From contig NZ_VIGV01000002.1 in assembly GCF_007858445.1 (NCBI RefSeq), positions 434,001 through 498,000 of the forward strand: 64,000 nucleotides of DNA, read 5' to 3'. The notes under the pieces were generated by a model. It was not told where the DNA came from. It made no database searches and was given only the letters and a program-made list of their open reading frames with translations. The translations under genes were made by a program, and so were the position numbers. This document shows positions 16,674 through 24,641 of this stretch, one piece after another. This stretch comes from Tsukamurella sputi. Its GTDB lineage: Bacteria > Actinomycetota > Actinomycetes > Mycobacteriales > Mycobacteriaceae. Positions within the stretch are counted from its first letter, which is position 1. The number at the start of each line of letters is the position of its first letter.

Positions 16674-18073
16674 CCGACTTCCTCGACTCGTCCGCCGCCG
16701 AGATCCGCTCCCGGCTGCGAACCGGCGACCTGACCCCCGTCGACCTCCTGGACGCCACGCTCCACAGGATCGACGAACGCAATCCCGCGATCAACGCCAT
16801 CGCCCACCGCGACGACCGGTCGGCGCGCGCCGCTGCGGAGGCCAGCGCGGCGCGCTGGGCCGCCGGCGCACCGCTGAGCGACCTCGACGGGCTGCCCGTC
16901 ACGATCAAGGACAGCATCAACGCCGTCGGGACCCCCTGGCGACATGGCAGCGCCGCGCACACGGACGTCCCGGACTCCCGCGTCGACAGTCCACCCGCCG
17001 CACGCCTCAAAGAGGCCGGCGCCGTCATCGTCGCGAAGACCACGATGCCCGATTTCGGCATGATGGCCGCGGGCGTCAGCTCGCTGTACGGGATCGTGCG
17101 CAACCCCTGGGACACCAGCCGCAACACCGGCGGCTCCTCCGCCGGAGCGGGCGCCTGCCTGGCCGCGGGGATCGGGTTCGGCGCCGTCGGCACCGACATC
17201 GCCGGCTCGGTCCGACTGCCGGCGGGCCAGTGCGGCGTGGTCGCCCTGAAACCCACGCAGGGCAGGATCCCGCACCTCCCGGCGTCGACGACCCGCTCGC
17301 CCGGACCTATGGCGCGCACCGTCGACGAAGCGATCGACCTGTACCGGGTGATCGCCGGCTTCGACGCGCGCGACGCGCTCGCGCTCGGCCCGGACTCCCC
17401 CGACGGACTCGATGCGGATCTTCCCCCGGCCGGACTGCGGATCGGCGTGCTCAGCGAGCTCGACCCGCGATTTCCGCTGGACCAGCGCGTCCGCGAGGTC
17501 CTGCAGACCGCCGCGGATGTCCTGGCGTCGGGTGGAGCGGACGTGCGTGCGCTGACCGCGCCCTTCGGCGTCGAACCGAGCGACGCCCTCGACCGCGTGT
17601 TCCAGGTCCGGGCCCGCACCGAATGGGAGGGCATCGCACCCGCGAAGCGAGACCTGGTCCACCCCGCGGTCGCCGATTGGGCCGCGGCCGCAGCCGGCTA
17701 CTCCGCCACCGATCACGCGCGCGATCTGGGCATCGTCGATGGCGCCCAGGCGGCCCTGCAGGCGGCGACCGCGGAGTTCGACTTCGTTCTCGCGCCGGTG
17801 ATTCCGACCCCTGGTTTCGCCGCTGAGACCGTCGGCATCGATGCCACCCATCCGCTCGCCCACTGCACGTTCACCGCGTGGTTCAACCAGACCGGCCAAC
17901 CTGCGTCGAGCGTTCCCTTCGGCCTGATCGACGGGTGTCCCGTCGGACTCCAGGTCGCCGGACCGCGCTTGTCCGACCAACGCGTACTACGGCTGACCCG
18001 CTGGCTCGAAGTTCATCGCCCCGTGCCCCTGGGCCGGCCGCCGCTCTTCGCCACCGCAGGTGGCACCCGATGA
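16670..18073 (+). CDS. Amidase (amidase-signature family)
   Basis: A 467-residue amidase-signature enzyme. The catalytic Lys is in VTIKDSIN near residue 80, the cis-Ser in GGSSAGAG near 155, and the nucleophile Ser in GTDIAGSVR near 181. It hydrolyses a C-N amide bond. Four-base overlaps with the genes on both sides (ATGA) show tight coupling. Together with the preceding amidohydrolase it suggests that the substrate enters the cell as an N-acyl or carbamoyl derivative. Confidence 0.9.
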   Translation: MTDFLDSSAAEIRSRLRTGDLTPVDLLDATLHRIDERNPAINAIAHRDDRSARAAAEASAARWAAGAPLSDLDGLPVTIKDSINAVGTPWRHGSAAHTDVPDSRVDSPPAARLKEAGAVIVAKTTMPDFGMMAAGVSSLYGIVRNPWDTSRNTGGSSAGAGACLAAGIGFGAVGTDIAGSVRLPAGQCGVVALKPTQGRIPHLPASTTRSPGPMARTVDEAIDLYRVIAGFDARDALALGPDSPDGLDADLPPAGLRIGVLSELDPRFPLDQRVREVLQTAADVLASGGADVRALTAPFGVEPSDALDRVFQVRARTEWEGIAPAKRDLVHPAVADWAAAAAGYSATDHARDLGIVDGAQAALQAATAEFDFVLAPVIPTPGFAAETVGIDATHPLAHCTFTAWFNQTGQPASSVPFGLIDGCPVGLQVAGPRLSDQRVLRLTRWLEVHRPVPLGRPPLFATAGGTR

Positions 18074-19044
18074 CCACGCCGACGAAGGAGCCGACTGTGA
18101 CGACATCCGAGCCGACCACCGACGGCCTCGCGCAATGGTGGCCGGACACCAGCTGCGCACTGCCGCAGCCCGTGATGGCGAGTCCGAGCTGGTGGGGAGC
18201 CGACTCCCGGCGCTGGTCTGTGCCCCTGCCCTTCCCCGGCGCCGACGGTTCCGGTGCCTGCGGCGAATGCCACGTCAAGGTCCTCGAGCCCCACACCACC
18301 GCGTACATCGACGTCGCGGCGTCGTTCGCCGTCACCGTCGCAGCCGGGGAGGCGGGCATCGGCCCGCGCGTCCACCACGCCGACCCGGCCACGCGCACCC
18401 TGATCACCGAGGATCACACCGGCGGGGCACACACCGCGAACCTGGACCTGTTCGACGCCGCCGACCGGCTCGATGAGCTCGTCGAGCTCCGGCGCGCGGT
18501 CCACGACCTGCCGCCGGTCGGGCGCCCCGCCACCGTCTTCGACGACATCCGCACCGCGGCGGCCGCCGCCGACCGCGCGGGCGCCACTCTGCCCGCGGAT
18601 CTACCGTGGATCCTGCGGCTACTCAGCCGGGCGGAATCCGCCATTGTGGCAGCGGGATTCGACCAGGTACCGATCCACGGGGACGCCAACGTCTCCAACG
18701 TGCTGGTCGTCGATGACGGCGGGCTGCTCCTCGTCGACTACGACTGCGCCGCAGACGCCGACCCGCTGCAGGACATCGGCTCGATGCTGGCCGAGCTGGC
18801 CCCGCTGGAGAGCGACGCCGAGGGGCTGTTCGAACGGGCCTGGGGCTCACTCGACCGCAGCGCGTTCGCCAGAGCACGCGCGTACGGCATCGCCGATCAG
18901 GTGCGTTGGGGTCTCATCGGCTCTTACTGCGACGCAGTGCGGCCCGCGACCGAGGAGTACTCGAAGTTCGCCGACTGGCAGTTCCTCCGGGCCCGCACCC
19001 AGCTTCGCGATCCCGGCTTCGACGACCGACTCCGATCCATCTAG
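18070..19044 (+). CDS. Choline-kinase-like phosphotransferase A
   Basis: A 324-residue APH-fold kinase. The catalytic loop IHGDANVSNVL is near residues 200-210 and the metal-binding LLVDYDCAADADPLQDIG near 219-236. The C-terminal part (VRWGLIGSYCDA, then a Trp/Arg/Asp-Pro-rich end) matches the neighbouring kinase B, so the two are diverged paralogues. The glycine-rich N-lobe is less clear than in kinase B. A GTG at 18097 is an alternative start. It is expected to phosphorylate a small alcohol such as ethanolamine, choline or a hydroxy-amino acid. Confidence 0.8.
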   Translation: MTTPTKEPTVTTSEPTTDGLAQWWPDTSCALPQPVMASPSWWGADSRRWSVPLPFPGADGSGACGECHVKVLEPHTTAYIDVAASFAVTVAAGEAGIGPRVHHADPATRTLITEDHTGGAHTANLDLFDAADRLDELVELRRAVHDLPPVGRPATVFDDIRTAAAAADRAGATLPADLPWILRLLSRAESAIVAAGFDQVPIHGDANVSNVLVVDDGGLLLVDYDCAADADPLQDIGSMLAELAPLESDAEGLFERAWGSLDRSAFARARAYGIADQVRWGLIGSYCDAVRPATEEYSKFADWQFLRARTQLRDPGFDDRLRSI

Positions 19045-19101
19045 CCGACCGGCGACACCGGACAGACGCGCTACTGGACAGAAAGGAACAGCGGTTCCAC
19101 C

Positions 19102-20100
19102 ATGAAGAACGACATTCCCACCCCCTCGAGGACCGCCCCGTCGCGCCCTCCGGAACCCGACGACCGCGCAGTGGGCACCGCGCGCACCGACGCCGAGCGC
19201 GCCGTCGAATCCGTCCTGTCGGGCATCGACGCGTGGCGCGGGCGTGACCTCTACTACGCCCCCGTGACCGGCGGTCTGCAGAACAGCAACTGGCGGATCA
19301 CCGTCTCGGGCACCGACCGCCGGTTCTTCCTCAAACTGCCGGGCACGGGCAGTGAGGCGTTCATCGACCGGGGAGTGACGGACGAGGCCGGCAAGCGCGC
19401 CGGCGCCCTCGGGATCGGACCCGAGATCGTGTTCTTCGACTCCGCCACGGGCGTCGAGGTGGTCGAATTCCTCGAGGGCTATTCCACCTGTACGAACGGC
19501 GATCTCAAGCGCGCCGACATCCCGCTGCAGATCGTCGGGCTCTACCGCACGCTGCACGCGTCGGGACCGCTCGGTCACCGCAAAACGGTCCTCGACATGA
19601 TCGACGAGCACCTCACCCAGGCGGCCGAGCTCGACGTCCGCCTGCCCGCCTTCACGGACTCCCTCATCTCGGAGTATCGAGCCGCGCGCGCCGCACTGCT
19701 GGCGGGCGGACTCGACATCGTCCCTTGCCATAACGACCCGATGCCCGGGAACTTCCTCTACCACCCGACCCGGCCGATGAAGCTCGTCGACTACGAGTTC
19801 GCCTCGGACAACGAGCGGGCCTACGAGCTGGCAGTGCTGGTCACCGAGATGTTCTACGACGACGTCCGGGTCCACGAGATGGTCGAGGAGTTCTACGGTC
19901 GGGCGGACTTCGCAACGGTCGCGCGTGTCGAGGTGTTCAGTGCCCTTGCCGACCTGAAGTGGGGCCTCTGGGGGTGCGTCAATCAGCGCCTAACCGACGC
20001 GTGGGACTTCGACTACCACAAGTACGGCGCGTGGAAGCTCATGCGTTCGCGTCTGAAGATGAACGATCCGCGCTGGGGTCTCTGGCTGTCCACCCTGTAA
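19102..20100 (+). CDS. Choline/ethanolamine-kinase-like phosphotransferase B
   Basis: A 332-residue kinase. PVTGGLQNSNWRIT near residues 54-67 is the nucleotide-binding start of the choline/ethanolamine kinase family, FFLKLPG holds the ATP Lys, CHNDPMPGNFL near 212-222 is the catalytic loop and KLVDYEFASDNE near 230 binds metal. An unstructured, Pro-rich stretch of about 30 residues precedes the domain. It follows kinase A after a 57-base gap with an AAAGGAA ribosome site. Phosphorylation of an amino alcohol would create the substrate for the PLP enzyme downstream. Confidence 0.85.
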   Translation: MKNDIPTPSRTAPSRPPEPDDRAVGTARTDAERAVESVLSGIDAWRGRDLYYAPVTGGLQNSNWRITVSGTDRRFFLKLPGTGSEAFIDRGVTDEAGKRAGALGIGPEIVFFDSATGVEVVEFLEGYSTCTNGDLKRADIPLQIVGLYRTLHASGPLGHRKTVLDMIDEHLTQAAELDVRLPAFTDSLISEYRAARAALLAGGLDIVPCHNDPMPGNFLYHPTRPMKLVDYEFASDNERAYELAVLVTEMFYDDVRVHEMVEEFYGRADFATVARVEVFSALADLKWGLWGCVNQRLTDAWDFDYHKYGAWKLMRSRLKMNDPRWGLWLSTL

Positions 20101-20135
20101 CGCCCGCCCCACGAGCACGAATGAAAGGCCACACC

Positions 20136-21473
20136 ATGGCGGACACCACCTCCGCTCCCACCACCTCGCCGCTGGATGTCAACCGGTTCACGGCCGCAGA
20201 CGCGGCCGGGCTGCCCGACGACGTCCGCCACCTCGTCGCACGGCGCGACGCCGTCCTCGGCGACCGCACGCCGCTCCTGTACCGGCGTCCGATACACCCC
20301 GTCTCCGCAAAAGGTCTGTGGCTCACCGACGCCGACGGCACCCGCTTCCTCGACATGTACAACAACGTCGCGAGCGTCGGCCATTGCCACCCCGCCGTCG
20401 TCGAGGCCGTCGCGACGCAAGCAGCCACCCTCAACACGCACACCCGCTACCTCCACGAGGGTGCCATCGACTACGGTCAGCGCCTCCTGCGCACGATGCC
20501 CGGATTCGGGCAGATCTCATTCACGTGCACGGGCTCCGAGGCCAACGACCTCGCGGTGCGGCTCGCCCGTCACGCGACAGGGAGCCGGGGCGTCATCGTC
20601 ACGCGCGGCGCCTACCACGGCGGCACGGCGGTGAGCGCGTCGTGCTCGCCATCGGTGGACCCCGACGTACCCGACTGGGTCCGCGTCGTCGATGCCCCGG
20701 ACCCCTATCGGACCGGCGACTCCACGGCCGCGGGGTTCACGGCCGCGGTCTCCGAGGCCGCGGCGGACCTCCAGCGAACCGGAACGGGAGTGGCCGCGTT
20801 GCTCCTCGATACCGTCTTCTCCTCGGACGGGGTCCAACCCGATCCTGTCGGCGTGCTCACGGAGGCGGTGGCGGCCGTCCGCGCAGCCGGGGGGCTGTTC
20901 ATCGCAGACGAGGTACAGCCGGGATTCGGCCGAATGGGTCATGGAATGTGGGGGTACGAGCACCACGGGGTGACGCCGGACATCGTGACAATGGGTAAAC
21001 CCATGGCCGCGGGTCTCCCCGTGGCGGCAACCGTGCTGGCGACCGACCTCAGCGAGACACTCACGAATGCAGTGCCGTACTTCAACACGTTCGGCGGCAA
21101 CCCGGTGTCGATGGCTGCGGCGGCGGCGGTACTCGACGTGATCGAACGGGAGGGACTCATCGACGCCGCCGCGACCCGGGGTGAGCAGCTGCGCGGGCTC
21201 GTCCGCGAGATCCAGCAGGACAGCCGGATCATCGGGGATGTACGCGGCCGCGGCCTGTTCGTCGGGATCGAGATCGTCACCGACCGCGGGACCAAGGTCC
21301 CGGACCGCACCCGAGCGGTCGAGCTCGTCGACGGCCTGCGTGAGCGCGGCGTGCTGATCTCCACGGCGGGGCACCACGGCAACGTCCTCAAGGTCCGCCC
21401 GCCGCTGCCGATCACGTCCGACGAGATCGAGTTCTTCGCAACTCGGTTCGCCGACACGCTCGGCGGGGCCTGA
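20136..21473 (+). CDS. Class III PLP enzyme resembling phosphoethanolamine/phosphohydroxylysine phospho-lyase
   Basis: A 445-residue fold-type I PLP enzyme. NVASVGHCHPAVVEAV, LNTHTRYLHEGAIDY and TGSEANDLAVRLAR read like the ETNPPL/PHYKPL (AGXT2L1/2) group rather than ordinary ornithine or 4-aminobutyrate transaminases. The PLP Lys is in TMGKPMAAG near residue 288, and IADEVQPGFGR holds the cofactor Asp. These lyases remove phosphate and ammonia from O-phospho-amino alcohols to give an aldehyde. Two kinase genes immediately upstream support that role. The start at 20136 has an AAAGG site; an in-frame ATG at 20121 is less likely. A plain transaminase cannot be excluded. Confidence 0.82.
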   Translation: MADTTSAPTTSPLDVNRFTAADAAGLPDDVRHLVARRDAVLGDRTPLLYRRPIHPVSAKGLWLTDADGTRFLDMYNNVASVGHCHPAVVEAVATQAATLNTHTRYLHEGAIDYGQRLLRTMPGFGQISFTCTGSEANDLAVRLARHATGSRGVIVTRGAYHGGTAVSASCSPSVDPDVPDWVRVVDAPDPYRTGDSTAAGFTAAVSEAAADLQRTGTGVAALLLDTVFSSDGVQPDPVGVLTEAVAAVRAAGGLFIADEVQPGFGRMGHGMWGYEHHGVTPDIVTMGKPMAAGLPVAATVLATDLSETLTNAVPYFNTFGGNPVSMAAAAAVLDVIEREGLIDAAATRGEQLRGLVREIQQDSRIIGDVRGRGLFVGIEIVTDRGTKVPDRTRAVELVDGLRERGVLISTAGHHGNVLKVRPPLPITSDEIEFFATRFADTLGGA

Positions 21474-21483
21474 TTCTCACCGG

Positions 21484-22422
21484 TCAGCCACCGGGAACGC
21501 CGCGCTCGTCGGGCGCGGGCGTCCGGCGCGAGGTGAGTGCGATCGCGAAGACGACCAGCGCGATGCCGACCCCCTCCAGCCAACCGGGACGCTGCCCCAG
21601 CATCACCGCTCCGACACCGGTGGCGGTCACGGGGAGCAGGGCCAGCAGTAGCGCGAAGCGCTCCCGGCCCACCCTGGTGAGCACGACCTGGTCGAGGGCG
21701 TAGGGGATCACCGAACTCAAGAGCCCGAGGCCGAGGCCGAGCACCCACACCTCCCAGCTGAGGAAGGCCTCGGGGCGGGTCGCCAGATCGGGACCAAGAC
21801 CGGGGATCGCCAGCACCAGGGCGCCGGCGGCGAGGCCCACACCCAGGCCCTCGATGCCGCCACCCGCGTCGGCGACCCGCTTACCGAGCACGATGTAGCC
21901 GGCCCACAGGGCCGCCGCCAACAGGGCGCACGCGATGCCGATGACACCGGTCGATCCGCCGCCACCGTCGACGTTGACACCCGCGACGCACACCACTCCG
22001 GCGAGTGCGGCCGCGGCGGCGATCAGGTCGACCGCTCGTCGTGACCCGGCGACCGCCACCGCGATCGGCCCCAGGAACTCGATCGCGACGGCTGTGCCCA
22101 GGTCGATGTGGTCGATGGCCTCGTAGAAGGCCATGTTCATGGCGACGGTGACCGTGCCGAAGAGCGCCGCGGCGCGCAGCCGCGCCCTCGACCAGTCGCG
22201 CCGTCGGGGCCGCAGGAGCAGCAGCAGGATCAGTCCCGCACCCGCCCCGCGCAGCCACGCGACCGCGACGGGCGAGAGCTCCTCGAACAGGCCGACGCCC
22301 AGCGACGCACCCACGTACTGGCTGATCGCGCCGACCACGAACATCGCGGGGATCATGAGCGGCATCACGTTGCCCAGCCTAAGTGCCGGGCTCGGCCGGT
22401 TTTGTTCACCCTGGGAGAACAT
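21484..22422 (-). CDS. EamA/DMT-family transporter
   Basis: A 312-residue membrane protein with about ten hydrophobic helices arranged as two five-helix EamA repeats, similar to the RhtA-type exporters of amino acids and small metabolites. GTAVAIEFLGPIAVA in the first repeat is characteristic of that group. The ATG at 22422 is preceded by GGAGGTGGG, so I prefer it to the in-frame start at 22452. It converges on the phospho-lyase gene (10-base gap) and diverges from the DUF7455 gene. Confidence 0.85.
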   Translation of the reverse strand: MFSQGEQNRPSPALRLGNVMPLMIPAMFVVGAISQYVGASLGVGLFEELSPVAVAWLRGAGAGLILLLLLRPRRRDWSRARLRAAALFGTVTVAMNMAFYEAIDHIDLGTAVAIEFLGPIAVAVAGSRRAVDLIAAAAALAGVVCVAGVNVDGGGGSTGVIGIACALLAAALWAGYIVLGKRVADAGGGIEGLGVGLAAGALVLAIPGLGPDLATRPEAFLSWEVWVLGLGLGLLSSVIPYALDQVVLTRVGRERFALLLALLPVTATGVGAVMLGQRPGWLEGVGIALVVFAIALTSRRTPAPDERGVPGG

Positions 22423-22445
22423 GCCGCCCACCTCCCGGATGCGAT

Positions 22446-22471
22446 GGAACAAATGGGTACCCTCGAACGTA
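22446..22471 (+). promoter_or_regulatory. Possible ECF-type promoter upstream of the DUF7455 gene
   Basis: GGAAC at 22446-22450 is followed after 17 bases by CGTA at 22468-22471, which approximates the GGAAC-N17-CGTT pattern of stress-type ECF sigma factors. Just downstream, CGAAC-G-GTTCG (22484-22494) is a perfect short palindrome. The -10 is imperfect, so this is a weak call. Confidence 0.3.
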
Positions 22472-22511
22472 TATAGAGATGTACGAACGGTTCGTGAGGA
22501 ACGGAGGAGTC

Positions 22512-22727
22512 ATGACGAACACAGTCACTTCAGAGGCCCCCGCGGGCGATGCCTTCGCTCCCCTGACGGCGTCCGACCGCTGCGATCGTTGCTCGGCGGC
22601 CGCCCAGGTTCGTGCGGTTCTCCCCTCGGGGTTCGAGCTGCTGTTCTGCGGCCACCACTTCACCGAGCACCAGGCGAAGCTGGCATCGCAGGGCGCCACG
22701 GTCGTGGGCGAGCCCGCCACCGTCTAG
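22512..22727 (+). CDS. Small conserved actinobacterial protein (DUF7455, Rv2708c-like)
   Basis: A 71-residue cytoplasmic protein. APLTASDRCDRCSAAAQVRA and ELLFCGHHFTEH give a Cys-x2-Cys and a Cys-x-His-His group that look like a small zinc-binding fold, though this is inferred. Its close relatives sit beside yihY and sigB genes in mycobacteria, which matches the neighbourhood here. GGAGG directly precedes the ATG at 22512. It ends at a strong terminator. The function is unknown. Confidence 0.85.
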   Translation: MTNTVTSEAPAGDAFAPLTASDRCDRCSAAAQVRAVLPSGFELLFCGHHFTEHQAKLASQGATVVGEPATV

Positions 22728-22737
22728 TAGTCCGGCC

Positions 22738-22782
22738 GAAGGCGCCGCGCACCCGCCCTACTTCCGGGTGCGCGGCGCCTTC
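22738..22782. terminator. Strong bidirectional terminator
   Basis: An 18-bp perfect inverted repeat (22738-22755 with 22765-22782, arms beginning GAAGGCGCCGC) encloses a 9-base loop. It lies between the ends of two convergent genes, DUF7455 and the helicase, and can end transcription from both sides. Confidence 0.85.
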
Positions 22783-22797
22783 GTCGTCTGCGGGGCG

Positions 22798-24489
22798 TCA
22801 CTTCCAGGTGCGCAGTGCGGCGATCCGCTCGCGCAGCTGATCCGCGCTCGCCATCGCGGTGACGGGCCCACCCAGCTTGCTGCGCAGCTCGTTGTGCACG
22901 ACACCGTGCGGTTTGCCGGTGCGGTGATGATGCATCGCCACGAGCGAATTGAGCTCACGGCGGAGGGCGGAGAGCTGGGCGCCCGCGGTGGCCCGCTCCT
23001 CAACGGCCGGGGGCGGCGCGGGTCGGGCGGGCTCGGCGGAGCGGGTGTCCACCTGCTCCTTCTGCCGCTGCTTGAGCAGTGCGCGCATCTGCTCCGCGTC
23101 GAGCAGGCCGGGAAGGCCCAGGTAGTCCGCCTCCTCCTCGCTGCCCGCGAAGGTCGCGGTGCCGTACGAGGATCCGTCGTAGATGAGCTGGTCCAGCTCG
23201 GCGTCGGCGTGCAGCGAGACGAAGGCCTTCTCCTCCTCGCCCGGCTCGTCCTTCTGCTTGTTCGCGTCGATGAGCAGCGCGTCGTCGAGCCCGTCGGACT
23301 CGCGGTGCGGCTTACCCAGGACGTGATCGCGCTGTTCCTCCAGCTTCGCTGCAAGGTCCAGCAGGACCGGCACCGACGGGAGGAAGACGCTCGCCGTCTC
23401 CCCCGGCACCCGCAGACGCACGAAGCGACCGATGGCCTGCGCGAAGAACAGCGGCGTCGAGGCGCTCGTCGCGTAGACGCCCACGGCCAGGCGCGGCACG
23501 TCGACGCCCTCGGACACCATGCGGACGGCCACCATCCACTTGTCGGTGCCCTCGGAGAAGGCCGAGATCCGCTTGGAGGCCGTCGGATCGTCGGAGAGGA
23601 CCACGGTGACCTTCTCGCCGCTGATCTCCTCGAGCAGCTCGGCGTAGTCACGGGCGGTGGACTGGTCGGTGGCGATCACCAGGCCACCCGCGTCGGGCAT
23701 GGCACGACGCAGCTGGTCCAGGCGGGTGTCGGCGGCCTGCAGGACGGCCGGGATCCAATCGCCGTGCGGATCGAGCGCGGTGCGCCACGCCCGGGCGGTC
23801 TGCTCCTTGCTCAGCGGCTCGCCGAGCCGGGCCGTGAACTCCTCGCCCGCGCTCGTGCGCCAACTCGCCTGGCCGGAGTAGGCCAGGAAGACGACGGGGC
23901 GGACGACACCGTCGGCGAGGGCGTCCGAGTAGCCGTAGACGTGATCGGCCTTCGACCGCTGCCCTCCGCCGGCTTCGGGCTCGTAGGTGACGAACGGGAT
24001 CGGGTTGTCGTCGCTGCGGAACGGGGTACCCGTCAGCGCGAGCCTCCGCGTGGCCGGCTCGAAGGCCTCGCGCACGCCCTCGCCCCAGCTCTTCGCGTCG
24101 CCGGCGTGATGGATCTCATCCAGGATCACGAGCGTCTTGTACGCCGTGGTGCGCGCGTGATGCTTGTACGGATGCATGCCCACCTGGGCGTACGTGATGA
24201 CCACACCGTCGAAATCCGACGACGTGCTTCCGCCCGAGTTGGTGAAGTTCGGGTCCAGGTTGATGCCGTTGCGAGCGGCCGCCTCCGCCCACTGGTACTT
24301 GAGGTGCTCGGTAGGCGCGACCACGGTCACGCGCTCGACGGTGCGATCGGCCAGTAGCTCGGAGGCCACGCGGAGCGCGAAGGTGGTCTTACCGGCGCCG
24401 GGCGTCGCCACGGCGAGGAAGTCCTGCGGCTTCGCGGTCAGGTACTTCGTGAGCGCACGGCGCTGCCAGACACGAAGTGAAACCGCCAT
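22798..24489 (-). CDS. DExH-box superfamily II helicase
   Basis: A 563-residue helicase. Motif I is TPGAGKTTF near residue 30, motif II is ILDEIHHAGD near 122, motif III is LTGTPF, and motif VI is QAIGRFVR near 357. The architecture is a ResIII-like first RecA domain and a Helicase_C domain, followed by a charged tail with no recognised domain. It probably remodels nucleic acid in repair or restriction-like processes. I use the ATG at 24489, about 12 bases after AGGGG; the upstream GTG at 24501 abuts that site. Confidence 0.87.
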   Translation of the reverse strand: MAVSLRVWQRRALTKYLTAKPQDFLAVATPGAGKTTFALRVASELLADRTVERVTVVAPTEHLKYQWAEAAARNGINLDPNFTNSGGSTSSDFDGVVITYAQVGMHPYKHHARTTAYKTLVILDEIHHAGDAKSWGEGVREAFEPATRRLALTGTPFRSDDNPIPFVTYEPEAGGGQRSKADHVYGYSDALADGVVRPVVFLAYSGQASWRTSAGEEFTARLGEPLSKEQTARAWRTALDPHGDWIPAVLQAADTRLDQLRRAMPDAGGLVIATDQSTARDYAELLEEISGEKVTVVLSDDPTASKRISAFSEGTDKWMVAVRMVSEGVDVPRLAVGVYATSASTPLFFAQAIGRFVRLRVPGETASVFLPSVPVLLDLAAKLEEQRDHVLGKPHRESDGLDDALLIDANKQKDEPGEEEKAFVSLHADAELDQLIYDGSSYGTATFAGSEEEADYLGLPGLLDAEQMRALLKQRQKEQVDTRSAEPARPAPPPAVEERATAGAQLSALRRELNSLVAMHHHRTGKPHGVVHNELRSKLGGPVTAMASADQLRERIAALRTWK

Positions 24490-24641
24490 CGAGAAACGCA
24501 CCCCTAAACGCGAGAGTTAGGCCCGCCGGGCGCGGGCAGGCGCCGCGGGCGGGTCGATCGTGAACCCTGGAGCAGTCTACTCGCAACACGCGGCGGTCCC
24601 GGTTCCGGCGTGATCGCCGCCGGTGCGCAAGACTGAAGACG

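Noticed and set aside
14939-17980. Open reading frame of 1013 codons on the minus strand
   Set aside because: It lies opposite the symporter, amidohydrolase and amidase genes, all of which show catalytic motifs in the plus frames; high GC keeps the antisense frame open.
22464-22494. CGAACG repeats considered as an SOS box
   Set aside because: The arms are not separated by four bases as in TCGAAC-N4-GTTCGA; the repeats are 20 bases apart and the palindrome has a single central base.
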